A stretch of DNA of 64,000 nucleotides from Sphingobacteriales bacterium 46-32. Lineage in GTDB: Bacteria; Bacteroidota; Bacteroidia; Chitinophagales; Chitinophagaceae. The DNA lies in NCBI GenBank assembly GCA_001898485.1, contig MKTY01000020.1:1633203-1697202 (forward strand), read 5' to 3'. The notes beneath the pieces are model-generated. The model was given only the letters and a program-made list of their open reading frames with translations. It did not search any database and was not told the origin of the DNA. Positions 17,186 to 24,510 of this stretch are shown piece by piece. Position numbers and translations under genes: made by a program. The stretch's first letter is position 1. Each line of letters begins with the position of its first letter.

Positions 17186-18414
17186 CCTTATCGCGAACGA
17201 AAATCTATATCCTCGGTTTTATTACTCTTTTGCTACTAACACTGCCTGTATTTGCGCAGGCACAGAATAGTGACCGGGCCATGCGTAAGCTGGTCCGTTC
17301 CAATTTTGAACTGGCCGCAAAGCAATACAAACTGCTGGGCGCCCAGACTCCTGCTGCTGTGATGCCCCGGTCTTATATAGCTGCAGAAAAAAAACTCATT
17401 ACCAGTAATACCAGCTGGTGGACCAGTGGCTTCTTCCCCGGCTCGCTTTGGTATATTTATGAAGCTACCGGCGATACGGCTATCCGTGCCGAAGCTGAGC
17501 GTCGCTTAGCTATACTGGAAAAAGAAAAATATCATACAAAAGATCATGACCTTGGCTTTATGATCTTTTGCAGTTTTGGTAATGCACTCCGTGTTACCGG
17601 AAATGAAAAGTATAAAGAAACAATCTTCACTGCGGCCGAGACGCTCATCAAACGCTATCGTCCTGCCATGCGCAGCATCCAGTCATGGGATTCCAGTGCC
17701 GCCTTCCGCAGCCCTGTTATCATCGACAACCTGATGAACCTTGAGATGCTGTGCTGGGTAAGCGATGAAACACGTGAGCCAAAATACAAGGTCATTGCCA
17801 TCGATCATGCCAATACGACTATGCGAAATCATTACCGTCCTGATTTCAGTGCTTATCATGTAGTAGATTATGACCCGGTGACAGGTAAGGTCGCCGCTAA
17901 AAAAACAGCACAGGGATATGCACCCGAGTCGGCCTGGGCCCGCGGGCAATCTTGGGGGCTCTATGGATTTACAATGATGTACCGTTGCACGGAAGACACC
18001 AGTTTTTTACGACAGGCAAGAGGCATTGCACAATTTCTGCTCAATCATCCTAACCTGCCTAAAGACAAAATACCTTATTGGGACTACAATGCGCCCGATA
18101 TTCCCAACACGCATCGCGATGTATCTGCTGCATCTATCATGGCTTCGGCCCTGCTCGACCTGAGCCGATATGTGGAAGGAACGGAGAAAGAGGAATATGT
18201 AAAAACAGCGCGTACCATTTTACAAAATCTGTCCGGCTCACGGTACCGTAATAAGCCAGGAGAAAACGGTGGCTTCATTTTAAAACATAGCGTGGGCGCC
18301 ATTCCCTACAAATCGGAAGTGGATGTACCGCTTACCTATGCGGATTATTATTTCCTCGAAGCTTTACACCGGTATAAGACGTGGTATCTTGAATCGCCAG
18401 CTGCAACCAACTAA
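17182..18414 (+). CDS. GH88 unsaturated glucuronyl hydrolase
   Basis: Exported (alpha/alpha)6-barrel enzyme of 410 residues that hydrolyses delta-4,5-unsaturated uronic acids left by polysaccharide lyases. Signal peptide to about VFAQA (26). Two family aspartates are visible: KDHDLGFMIF (about 117-126) and VIIDNLMNLEML (about 175-186). SAWARGQSWGLYGF (about 251-264) is also family-typical. The gene overlaps the GH29 gene by four bases. Pairing a fucosidase with a GH88 suggests a substrate containing both fucose and uronic acid. No polysaccharide lyase is visible in this window. The 3-prime end overlaps the convergent enoyl-CoA hydratase gene by four bases. Confidence 0.93.
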   Translation: MTLSRTKIYILGFITLLLLTLPVFAQAQNSDRAMRKLVRSNFELAAKQYKLLGAQTPAAVMPRSYIAAEKKLITSNTSWWTSGFFPGSLWYIYEATGDTAIRAEAERRLAILEKEKYHTKDHDLGFMIFCSFGNALRVTGNEKYKETIFTAAETLIKRYRPAMRSIQSWDSSAAFRSPVIIDNLMNLEMLCWVSDETREPKYKVIAIDHANTTMRNHYRPDFSAYHVVDYDPVTGKVAAKKTAQGYAPESAWARGQSWGLYGFTMMYRCTEDTSFLRQARGIAQFLLNHPNLPKDKIPYWDYNAPDIPNTHRDVSAASIMASALLDLSRYVEGTEKEEYVKTARTILQNLSGSRYRNKPGENGGFILKHSVGAIPYKSEVDVPLTYADYYFLEALHRYKTWYLESPAATN

Positions 18415-19187
18415 GAGCGGAAAGCGGCTTTTCTTTTTTCCAGAAATGCCGTTACACCTTCTTTCATTTCAGCAGTGCCAAAACACTCTCCAAAGAGCCG
18501 GACCTCTTCGGCAAACCCATCTTTGTCTGTGGCATAATAAGCATTGACTGCTGCAATCACTTTGCTGATGGCCTGGGGGCCTTTAGCCAGTATCGGTTGC
18601 AACAATGTGTAGGTAGCCGGCAAAAGGTTTTCAGCCGTTGTAACCTGGTTGACCAATCCGAGTTGTTTTGCTTCGCCGGCATCTATCATGTTGCCCGTCA
18701 TCATCAGCTCCAGCGCTTTGCCTTTGCCTATCAGTTGTGTCAGCCGTTGAGTGCCGCCATAACCGGGAATAAGACCCAGGTTTACTTCAGGCTGTCCAAA
18801 ACGGGCCTGCTCTGCCGCCACACGAAGATGGCAGGCCATGGCCAGTTCGCAACCACCACCCAGCGCAAATCCATTTACTGCGGCTACAAATGGTTTAGAG
18901 GCATTTTCTATTTTACTGAATACCATGTCCTGTCCTTTCTGGGCAAGTGCGGCACCGCCACTGGTATCGAGGGAGAGAAACTCGCTGATGTCGGCTCCGG
19001 CAACAAAGGCTTTTGGACCTGCACCTGTAATGACCACGGCACCCGTAGCCGGATCGGCGAGAGCCGCATCTACTGCCTGGCTTAACTCTTCAATCACTGT
19101 GCGGTTAAGGGCATTGAGTTTATCGGGCCGGTTGATAGTAATGGTACAAATAAGGTCTTCGGTATTTACAAGCAGACTTTGATACAT
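18411..19187 (-). CDS. Enoyl-CoA hydratase/isomerase family protein
   Basis: Crotonase-fold enzyme of 258 residues, most like short-chain enoyl-CoA hydratases of beta-oxidation or amino-acid breakdown. The oxyanion-hole segment KAFVAGADISEF (about 59-70) and both catalytic glutamates are present, in GGCELAMAC (about 110-118) and PEVNLGLIPGYGGTQRL (about 129-145). Length is normal. It converges on the GH88 gene with four bases of overlap, so neither has an intergenic terminator there. Confidence 0.94.
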   Translation of the reverse strand: MYQSLLVNTEDLICTITINRPDKLNALNRTVIEELSQAVDAALADPATGAVVITGAGPKAFVAGADISEFLSLDTSGGAALAQKGQDMVFSKIENASKPFVAAVNGFALGGGCELAMACHLRVAAEQARFGQPEVNLGLIPGYGGTQRLTQLIGKGKALELMMTGNMIDAGEAKQLGLVNQVTTAENLLPATYTLLQPILAKGPQAISKVIAAVNAYYATDKDGFAEEVRLFGECFGTAEMKEGVTAFLEKRKAAFRS

Positions 19188-19255
19188 ACTGACTGAGTTA
19201 AATGAATAAACGTTAGTAGATCAAAAGTAGGGTTATCTGCAAAGCTGGCAAAGCG

Positions 19256-19291
19256 ACAAAAAGGAAAAGCTGCGCCCGGAGGGGCGCAGCT
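19256..19291 (-). terminator. Rho-independent terminator of the 249-residue membrane protein gene
   Basis: Perfect 10-base stem AGCTGCGCCC / GGGCGCAGCT (19268-19277, 19282-19291) with a four-base loop. On the minus strand it is followed by a T-rich tract (TTTCCTTTTTG). It lies 28 bases past the stop of the gene at 19319-20068. Confidence 0.85.
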
Positions 19292-19318
19292 GATTTAACC
19301 GTCCACTGTTAAATAAGG

Positions 19319-20068
19319 TCAGGGTATGTCGATCATACGAATAGTAACTTTATTGGTGATGCGGCCGGTGCCATTTTTATCCCAGAATACAGCTTCCACG
19401 TCATATTTTTCTTCCCATTGCATCGGTTCACCGGTGGTTACAGTGCATTTCAGGTATTCCGCATCTTTGGGGGCGTACTGGTCATGGCCTTTGAAAAGAT
19501 CGGCTTCGTTCAGAATTATTTTGCCGTTTTTGTCCTTAATAGTGAGGGAGCAGCCAATGGCTATGCGGCCATTTTTTTCTTTGAATCCTGTCACACCTTT
19601 ATTTATCAGCAAAAATTTTTCACCGATTGGAATATCTGTATGATTCAATTCCTCATCATTCATGAGTAAATAACTCCGCTCAGGTGACAGTCCTTTATAG
19701 GTGGTGCTGAGTCCGGTAGTGAGATCTTTGTTGATGCCGGCCACAGGCTGAGCGTCACAGGCATACAAAAGCGTACAAAGGAGAACGATGCCTAGGGCAG
19801 TAATGCGCCAGCGGCGTATCTGTACCCGGTGATGGCGCAGTTTATAACCAAGTGCCAGCAGTCCCAGGAAACCGGCCTTAAGCCCTCCGATCAGCAACCA
19901 GCCGGTAAAAACAACGCGGATAAGAGTAGAGAGATCTTCGGATAAAGAAAAGGGGACTTCAAAAAAAATCAGCCGTACCCAGGCAAATACAGGGAGTGAT
20001 ATCATCAGGCTCACCAGGAAGGTTTCTTTCAGAAACCGGCGCAGGCGGGGGTTATGAATAAGGTTCAT
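19319..20068 (-). CDS. Hypothetical membrane protein
   Basis: Protein of 249 residues that I do not recognise. It has three hydrophobic segments: about 16-36, 48-72 and 89-104. The last ends in LLYACDAQPV, which looks like a lipobox placed unusually far inside the protein. The C-terminal about 130 residues are soluble and beta-rich (GCSLTIKDKNGKIILNEADLF, YLKCTVTTGEPMQWEEKYDVE), probably periplasmic. It is monocistronic with a strong terminator. No function proposed. Confidence 0.75.
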   Translation of the reverse strand: MNLIHNPRLRRFLKETFLVSLMISLPVFAWVRLIFFEVPFSLSEDLSTLIRVVFTGWLLIGGLKAGFLGLLALGYKLRHHRVQIRRWRITALGIVLLCTLLYACDAQPVAGINKDLTTGLSTTYKGLSPERSYLLMNDEELNHTDIPIGEKFLLINKGVTGFKEKNGRIAIGCSLTIKDKNGKIILNEADLFKGHDQYAPKDAEYLKCTVTTGEPMQWEEKYDVEAVFWDKNGTGRITNKVTIRMIDIP

Positions 20069-20226
20069 ATTCAGGAATTTTCAGGTATAAGGTTTTTGTT
20101 GCGAGCGCAAAGGTGCGGGTGGAAGGGCAGCTTTCAAAGCGAGATTCATTGAAAAGCCCCTTTTGGGCAATGAATGGTACAAAAGGCTTAGTGAAATGCT
20201 GGGGAAGGTAGAAGGTAAAGCGGTAG

Positions 20227-20634
20227 TTAAAAGCTGCGGTTACTCTTTACCCAGTCGGTAATATAATGGGCTATTTCTGTTGTCGGAGTGCCGGGAGGAA
20301 AGAGGCGGCCGACTCCCATTTCCTGCAATTGTTTCATATCATCTTCCGGAATAATGCCTCCGCCGGTGATCAGTACGTCCGTCATCCCTTTTTCGCGAAG
20401 CAGTGCAATGATTTTAGGAAAAACCGTCATGTGGGCACCTGAGAGAATGCTGATGCCAATGGCATCCACATCTTCCTGCAGGGCTGCATTGACCACCATT
20501 TCCGGTGTTTGACGCAGCCCCGTATAAATTACTTCCATACCTGCATCGCGCAGGGCGGTGGCGATCACTTTTGCTCCACGGTCATGACCATCGAGGCCAA
20601 CTTTAGCTACTAAAACACGAACGGGTCTCTTCAT
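20227..20634 (-). CDS. Cobalamin-binding protein (methylmalonyl-CoA mutase C-terminal domain)
   Basis: Stand-alone B12-binding domain of 135 residues. It has the complete base-off motif DGHDRG (D15, H17, G20), then ISILSGAH (about 62-69) and ITGGG (about 90-94). Stand-alone domains of this type pair with a separate catalytic subunit of an acyl-CoA mutase, or act as regulatory or chaperone subunits. No catalytic subunit is in the window. It starts 18 bases after the gltX stop, so it is probably co-transcribed with gltX. Confidence 0.92.
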   Translation of the reverse strand: MKRPVRVLVAKVGLDGHDRGAKVIATALRDAGMEVIYTGLRQTPEMVVNAALQEDVDAIGISILSGAHMTVFPKIIALLREKGMTDVLITGGGIIPEDDMKQLQEMGVGRLFPPGTPTTEIAHYITDWVKSNRSF

Positions 20635-20652
20635 ATTGCAAACGGCGATAGT

Positions 20653-22179
20653 TTATCCGGGCAGTAAAGATAAAGTCTTTTGCATACGATCGATAGTTTC
20701 CTGCCGACCCAGCAATTCCGCAATAGTAAATACATGCGGTCCGAATTTACCGCCTACCAGCATAATGCGGAAAGGCAGCATCAGTTCACCGGGTTTCAGC
20801 TCATTGACAGCAGCCACTTCTTTAAAAAGCGCTTCCAGGTCAGCAGACTGCCACAGGGTGGTGAGTTCAAACTGACGGATGATTTCTGCAAAGAAGAGTT
20901 GTTTCGTTTCATTCCACTTGGGCTGAATGGGACTTATATCGGGATTGACCGGGGCTTTGAAGAAAAAGCCTGCCTGCTCGGCAAAATCGGTGAGTAATGT
21001 ACAGCGGTCTTTTACCAGCTCTGCCACCTGGGGTAAGATGTGGCTATTGCCGGTATCAATGCCATTTGTTTTCAGCACAGAAGCGGCTTCTGATGCCAGG
21101 CGGTCAGCCGGCAGTCGTTTGATCCACTCATGATTGAACCATTTGGCTTTTTCAAAATCAAAGCGGGCACCTCCGCTATGTACCCGTTCCATAGAGAATT
21201 TGCTGATCAGTTCTTCTATGGTAAACAATTCCTGTTCGGTACCATCATTCCAGCCCAGCAGGGCCAGCAGGTTGATGAAGGCTTCAGGAAGAAAACCACG
21301 TTCGCGGAAACCTTCTGTAAGTTCATTGGTCTTTGGATCGGTCCAGTTCATGGCAAATACCGGGAATCCGTATTTGGAGCCATCCCGTTTGCTGAGTTTA
21401 CCATTAGGACCGAGTATCAGCGGCAGGTGTGCCCATTGGGGCATAGCATCCAGCCCGAAAAGATATTTCCATAACAATACATGTACCGGTGCACTGGGTA
21501 GCCATTCTTCGCCTCTGAAAGCATGTGTGATCTGCATCAGGTAATCGTCTACTACCACAGCCAGGTGATAGGTGGGCATGCCATCGGCTTTTAGTAATAC
21601 TTTATCGTCTACCGTAGCTGTTTCGAAGCTCACTTCGCCCCGGATCATATCGGTAAAAGAGAGTGTTTCGTTCTCAGGCATTTTTATGCGCACTACATGT
21701 GGCGTACCTGCATCGAGCAGTGATTGCACTTCGCTGGCAGATAAAGTAAGTGAGTTGCGCATATGGCCACGTACCTGGCGGTCATATTGAGGCGAGGGAT
21801 TTTGCTCGGTGGCAAAGTCGGCCCGCATCTTATCGAGCTCAGCCGGTGTGTCAAAAGCGTAGTACGCATGACCCTGCTGTACCAGTTGCTCTGCATATTG
21901 CCGGTAGAGTGGTTTGCGCTCACTCTGGCGGTAGGGGCCAAAGTTGCCGGGTTTAAGGGGGCTTTCATCAGGTGTGAGGCCGGCCCATTCCAGGCATTTA
22001 AAAATATATTCTTCGGCGCCCGGCACATAACGGCTTTGATCGGTATCCTCTATGCGGAGTACAAAATCACCGCCATGCTGGCGGGCAAACAGGTAATTGT
22101 ATAAAACAGTGCGGACACCACCCAGGTGTAACCCACCCGTGGGACTCGGAGCAAAACGGACACGAACTCTTTTTGACAT
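20653..22179 (-). CDS. gltX: Glutamyl-tRNA synthetase
   Basis: Class I aminoacyl-tRNA synthetase of 508 residues that charges tRNA-Glu. The HIGH-type motif is in RFAPSPTGGLHLGG (6-19) and the KMSKS-type motif in KLSKRDGSKYG (about 252-262). A longer frame to 22272 exists, but the synthetase begins at the ATG at 22179 (MSKRVRVRFAPSPTG). A TATCTTTG -7 element lies only four bases ahead of this ATG, which rules out the upstream extension and implies a leaderless or nearly leaderless message. An essential housekeeping gene. Confidence 0.97.
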   Translation of the reverse strand: MSKRVRVRFAPSPTGGLHLGGVRTVLYNYLFARQHGGDFVLRIEDTDQSRYVPGAEEYIFKCLEWAGLTPDESPLKPGNFGPYRQSERKPLYRQYAEQLVQQGHAYYAFDTPAELDKMRADFATEQNPSPQYDRQVRGHMRNSLTLSASEVQSLLDAGTPHVVRIKMPENETLSFTDMIRGEVSFETATVDDKVLLKADGMPTYHLAVVVDDYLMQITHAFRGEEWLPSAPVHVLLWKYLFGLDAMPQWAHLPLILGPNGKLSKRDGSKYGFPVFAMNWTDPKTNELTEGFRERGFLPEAFINLLALLGWNDGTEQELFTIEELISKFSMERVHSGGARFDFEKAKWFNHEWIKRLPADRLASEAASVLKTNGIDTGNSHILPQVAELVKDRCTLLTDFAEQAGFFFKAPVNPDISPIQPKWNETKQLFFAEIIRQFELTTLWQSADLEALFKEVAAVNELKPGELMLPFRIMLVGGKFGPHVFTIAELLGRQETIDRMQKTLSLLPG

Positions 22180-22183
22180 GCTG

Positions 22184-22191
22184 CAAAGATA
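22184..22191 (-). promoter_or_regulatory. -7 element of gltX
   Basis: TATCTTTG on the minus strand matches TAnnTTTG exactly and ends four bases before the gltX ATG at 22179. Transcription would then start at or next to the start codon. Confidence 0.6.
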
Positions 22192-22242
22192 AAGAAGGAC
22201 GGTATAAGGGATATGGATAAAGGTAGGAGGTAAAAGTATTTG

Positions 22243-22273
22243 CAGCACATTAGCACACCAGCACATTAGCACA
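22243..22273. repeat. Two tandem copies of a 15-base repeat between gltX and the deacetylase gene
   Basis: CAGCACATTAGCACA occurs at 22243-22257 and again at 22259-22273 with a 16-base period; a further partial unit (TTGC) trails. The core CAGCACATTAGCA is also present, reversed, at 10832-10844. It lies in a divergent promoter region, so it is either a dispersed repeat or a protein-binding site. Confidence 0.6.
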
Positions 22274-22280
22274 TTGCTTT

Positions 22281-22288
22281 TATCTTTG
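22281..22288 (+). promoter_or_regulatory. -7 element of the polysaccharide deacetylase gene
   Basis: TATCTTTG matches TAnnTTTG and ends six bases before the ATG at 22295, mirroring the arrangement at gltX on the other strand. Confidence 0.55.
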
Positions 22289-22294
22289 TACCCA

Positions 22295-22960
22295 ATGAAA
22301 AACTACTTCATCAAAACACCCTGGTGGCTCAAGCGGATTTATCCCGCTTACAGATGGAGTATGCCGGCGAAGGATAAGGTTATCTACCTTACGTTTGATG
22401 ATGGGCCGCATGCCGTGGCTACTCCTTTTGTACTGGATGAGTTGAAGAAGCACCAGGCCCAGGCGACTTTTTTTTGTATTGGTAAAAATGTACAGGCAGA
22501 ACCGGCACTATACAGGCGTATACTTGATGAAGGCCATGTCACCGGCAATCATACCCAGCATCATCTCAATGGATGGAAAACTTCGAGCAAAGCATATCTC
22601 GAAGACGTAGCTGAAGCGGCGCAGCATATTGATTCACGTTTTTTTCGTCCGCCATATGGTCGTATTACCCGATTTCAGGCGAGCCAGATTGCCAAAGTAT
22701 TACACAGGCCCGATGCAGAAGTAGTGATGTGGGATGTATTGAGTGCAGATTTTGATGAAAGTCTTTCCGGCGAACAATGTTTGCAGCATGTTGTAATGAA
22801 TACAAAGCCGGGGTCCATCATTGTTTTTCACGACAGCCAAAAGGCGCTGCCACGATTGCAGTACTGCCTGCCACTGGCATTAGAATTTTTTAAAAAAAAT
22901 GGCTTTGAAATGAAAACTATGCAATGGAATGCAAAGGAAGAAACAAAAGAGGAAAAATGA
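22295..22960 (+). CDS. Polysaccharide deacetylase (NodB-type)
   Basis: Carbohydrate esterase family 4-type enzyme of 221 residues that removes N- or O-acetyl groups from cell-wall or exported polysaccharide. NodB motifs are YLTFDDGPHAVATPF (motif 1, about 31-45), NHTQHHLNGW (motif 2, about 88-97) and FRPPYGR (motif 3, about 116-122). No clear signal peptide is seen. I chose the ATG at 22295; a start seven codons upstream would lie before the -7 element. A strong terminator follows at 23011. Confidence 0.92.
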   Translation: MKNYFIKTPWWLKRIYPAYRWSMPAKDKVIYLTFDDGPHAVATPFVLDELKKHQAQATFFCIGKNVQAEPALYRRILDEGHVTGNHTQHHLNGWKTSSKAYLEDVAEAAQHIDSRFFRPPYGRITRFQASQIAKVLHRPDAEVVMWDVLSADFDESLSGEQCLQHVVMNTKPGSIIVFHDSQKALPRLQYCLPLALEFFKKNGFEMKTMQWNAKEETKEEK

Positions 22961-23010
22961 CTATCTATATAAGATTGATTGTAAGACCCTGAAACTCATT
23001 TAAAAAGTTA

Positions 23011-23040
23011 GGGCCTGGGTAGAAACCCTGGCCCGTTTTT
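23011..23040 (+). terminator. Rho-independent terminator after the deacetylase gene
   Basis: Stem GGGCCTGGGT / ACCCTGGCCC with one mismatch, AGAA loop, then GTTTTT. It lies 50 bases past the deacetylase stop and ahead of the TatD gene. Confidence 0.85.
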
Positions 23041-23167
23041 AATCCGTACCCTATGAAAACTGGTTTAAAGGTATAATATTTTTTCATTTATGCAAACATT
23101 TTTCTAATTGTTTGTGCAGCGTTTTCGGGAATTTATACATTTCCGGGGCGTTTACCGGTTTATTAAA

Positions 23168-23935
23168 ATGAAGATCGTAGACACACATTCACACATTTAT
23201 CTCGACAAATTTGCTGCTGACCGTGAGGCCATGCTGGCCCGGGCTGCAGCCGCTGGCGTGGAGCAGATCCTGCTGCCTGCCATTGACTCCGAAACGCATG
23301 AGCAGCTGCTGGATCTGGCAGCTAAATATCCGGGCAAATGTCTGGCAATGATGGGCTTGCATCCCTGTTCGGTGACGGCTGACCCGGCACCGGAACTGGC
23401 CATTATTGAAGAATATCTGAGTCGCCAACCTTTTTATGCAGTGGGTGAAATAGGTCTCGATTTTTACTGGGATCGCACCTATACCGAACAGCAGTTTCGG
23501 GCATTTCGCCACCAGATTGAGCTGGCGCTGCATTATAAGTTGCCCATTTCCATCCACTCACGCAATGCCACAGACGAGGCTATTGCCGTGGTAAGAGAAT
23601 ATGTACCCCGCGGTCTGCGCGGCGTGTTTCATTGCTTCTCCGGCACACCTGAGCAAGCGCGGGCGGCGGCCGATACTGGCTTTTATCTTGGTATTGGCGG
23701 CGTCATCACGTTTAAAAATGGTGGGCTGGATGTGGCCCTGGCCGATATAGGCATGGAGCATATCGTGCTGGAAACAGATGCCCCTTACCTGGCACCGGTA
23801 CCTTACCGCGGCAAGCGAAATGAGCCTTCCTATCTTAGTTATGTAGTAGCCCGGCTGGCCGAACTCAAAGGTTTGAGTCTGGAAGAAATAGCACAGATCA
23901 GCACAGGGAATGCTGAAAAATTATTCGGCCTCTAA
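23168..23935 (+). CDS. TatD-family metal-dependent hydrolase / DNase
   Basis: TIM-barrel hydrolase of 255 residues. Metal ligands are all visible: DTHSHIYLDKF (4-14), GEIGLDFYWDR (about 92-102), SIHSRNA (about 126-132), FHCFSGT (about 153-159) and LETDAPYLAP (about 199-208). The family includes 3-prime exonucleases and DNA-repair nucleases. I chose the ATG at 23168; an upstream in-frame start (23108) adds 20 residues unlike the family. The tRNA-Ser gene begins 33 bases downstream. Confidence 0.94.
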   Translation: MKIVDTHSHIYLDKFAADREAMLARAAAAGVEQILLPAIDSETHEQLLDLAAKYPGKCLAMMGLHPCSVTADPAPELAIIEEYLSRQPFYAVGEIGLDFYWDRTYTEQQFRAFRHQIELALHYKLPISIHSRNATDEAIAVVREYVPRGLRGVFHCFSGTPEQARAAADTGFYLGIGGVITFKNGGLDVALADIGMEHIVLETDAPYLAPVPYRGKRNEPSYLSYVVARLAELKGLSLEEIAQISTGNAEKLFGL

Positions 23936-23947
23936 GCAAGTAAACCG

Positions 23948-23955
23948 TATTTTTG
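23948..23955 (+). promoter_or_regulatory. -7 element of the tRNA-Ser gene
   Basis: TATTTTTG matches TAnnTTTG and ends 13 bases before the mature tRNA 5-prime end, a normal distance for a tRNA promoter. Confidence 0.6.
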
Positions 23956-23968
23956 CAGCCCTCAAAAT

Positions 23969-24055
23969 GGAGACGTGTCCGAGTGGTTGAAGGAGCACGC
24001 CTGGAAAGTGTGTATACGGGAAACCGTATCGCGAGTTCGAATCTCGCCGTCTCCG
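23969..24055 (+). tRNA. tRNA-Ser (anticodon GGA)
   Basis: An 87-base serine tRNA. Acceptor arms GGAGACG (23969-23975) and CGTCTCC (24048-24054) pair perfectly, with G as discriminator. The anticodon loop CTGGAAA carries GGA, reading UCC/UCU. A long variable arm (TACGGGAAACCGTA) confirms class II serine tRNA, and the T-arm is GCGAG TTCGAAT CTCGC. The CCA end is not fully encoded (GCA follows). A tyrosine-recombinase remnant lies about 90 bases downstream, making this tRNA a probable integration site. Confidence 0.97.
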
Positions 24056-24072
24056 CAATTTTTTTACTATTT

Positions 24073-24108
24073 AATTGACTTACAATTTTATGTAAGTCAA
24101 TTTTATTT
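24073..24108 (+). terminator. Inverted repeat / terminator after tRNA-Ser
   Basis: Perfect 12-base arms AATTGACTTACA (24073-24084) and TGTAAGTCAATT (24091-24102) with a six-base loop, followed by TTATTTTA. It is AT-rich for a terminator, so it could also be a recombination or protein-binding palindrome at the island edge. Confidence 0.6.
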
Positions 24109-24145
24109 TAAGGTAGTTAAATTGGTAGCAAATTATTTTATTTGA

Positions 24146-24412
24146 AGCGAAGGCTACCCCGGGTTATTTAAGAAACCAAACCACATCTTTGCCTGGCATA
24201 AAGAGAATTCCAAAGCTCTAGGAATAGATGAGAAAAAGGAGTTATATTCCTAGAAACATACAGGAGTTTGTAATTACTATTATCTTACCGGGAAGGACAT
24301 CTGGGCCCTTATGCGGCAATTACGGCATAGGGATCTCAACACCACGCAGACCTATTTGAAGAGCTTGGGACTACTGCAGAAAGATGCTTTCAGAAGCGTT
24401 CTTGTGGCTTAA
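24146..24412 (+). pseudogene. Tyrosine recombinase (integrase) C-terminal remnant
   Basis: This frame encodes about 88 residues of the C-terminal catalytic region of a tyrosine site-specific recombinase, with no start. It contains KHTGVCNYYYLTGKDIW and then LMRQLRHRDLNTTQTYL, the conserved His box and the tyrosine nucleophile (Y in TQTYL). An in-frame TAG at 24250-24252 interrupts it (LYS-stop-KHTGVC); relatives usually have Trp there, so one TGG-to-TAG change fits. The N-terminal two thirds are missing. It lies directly beside tRNA-Ser, the classic arrangement for an integrated island whose integrase has decayed. Confidence 0.82.
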
Positions 24413-24510
24413 TCGTTGAAACACCCCTGTGTAGGCCGTTTTTTCACGGTTTGCTATGTTTATTAAACTCCATTTTATATTTTGCAAATCCACTTTTAAT
24501 ACGAATCAAA

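Noticed and set aside
22180-22272. N-terminal extension of gltX by 31 residues
   Set aside because: The added residues are unlike the family, lie over a tandem repeat, and start upstream of the TATCTTTG promoter element.
22243-22276. CRISPR array
   Set aside because: Only two short copies with a one-base separator; no spacers and no cas genes.
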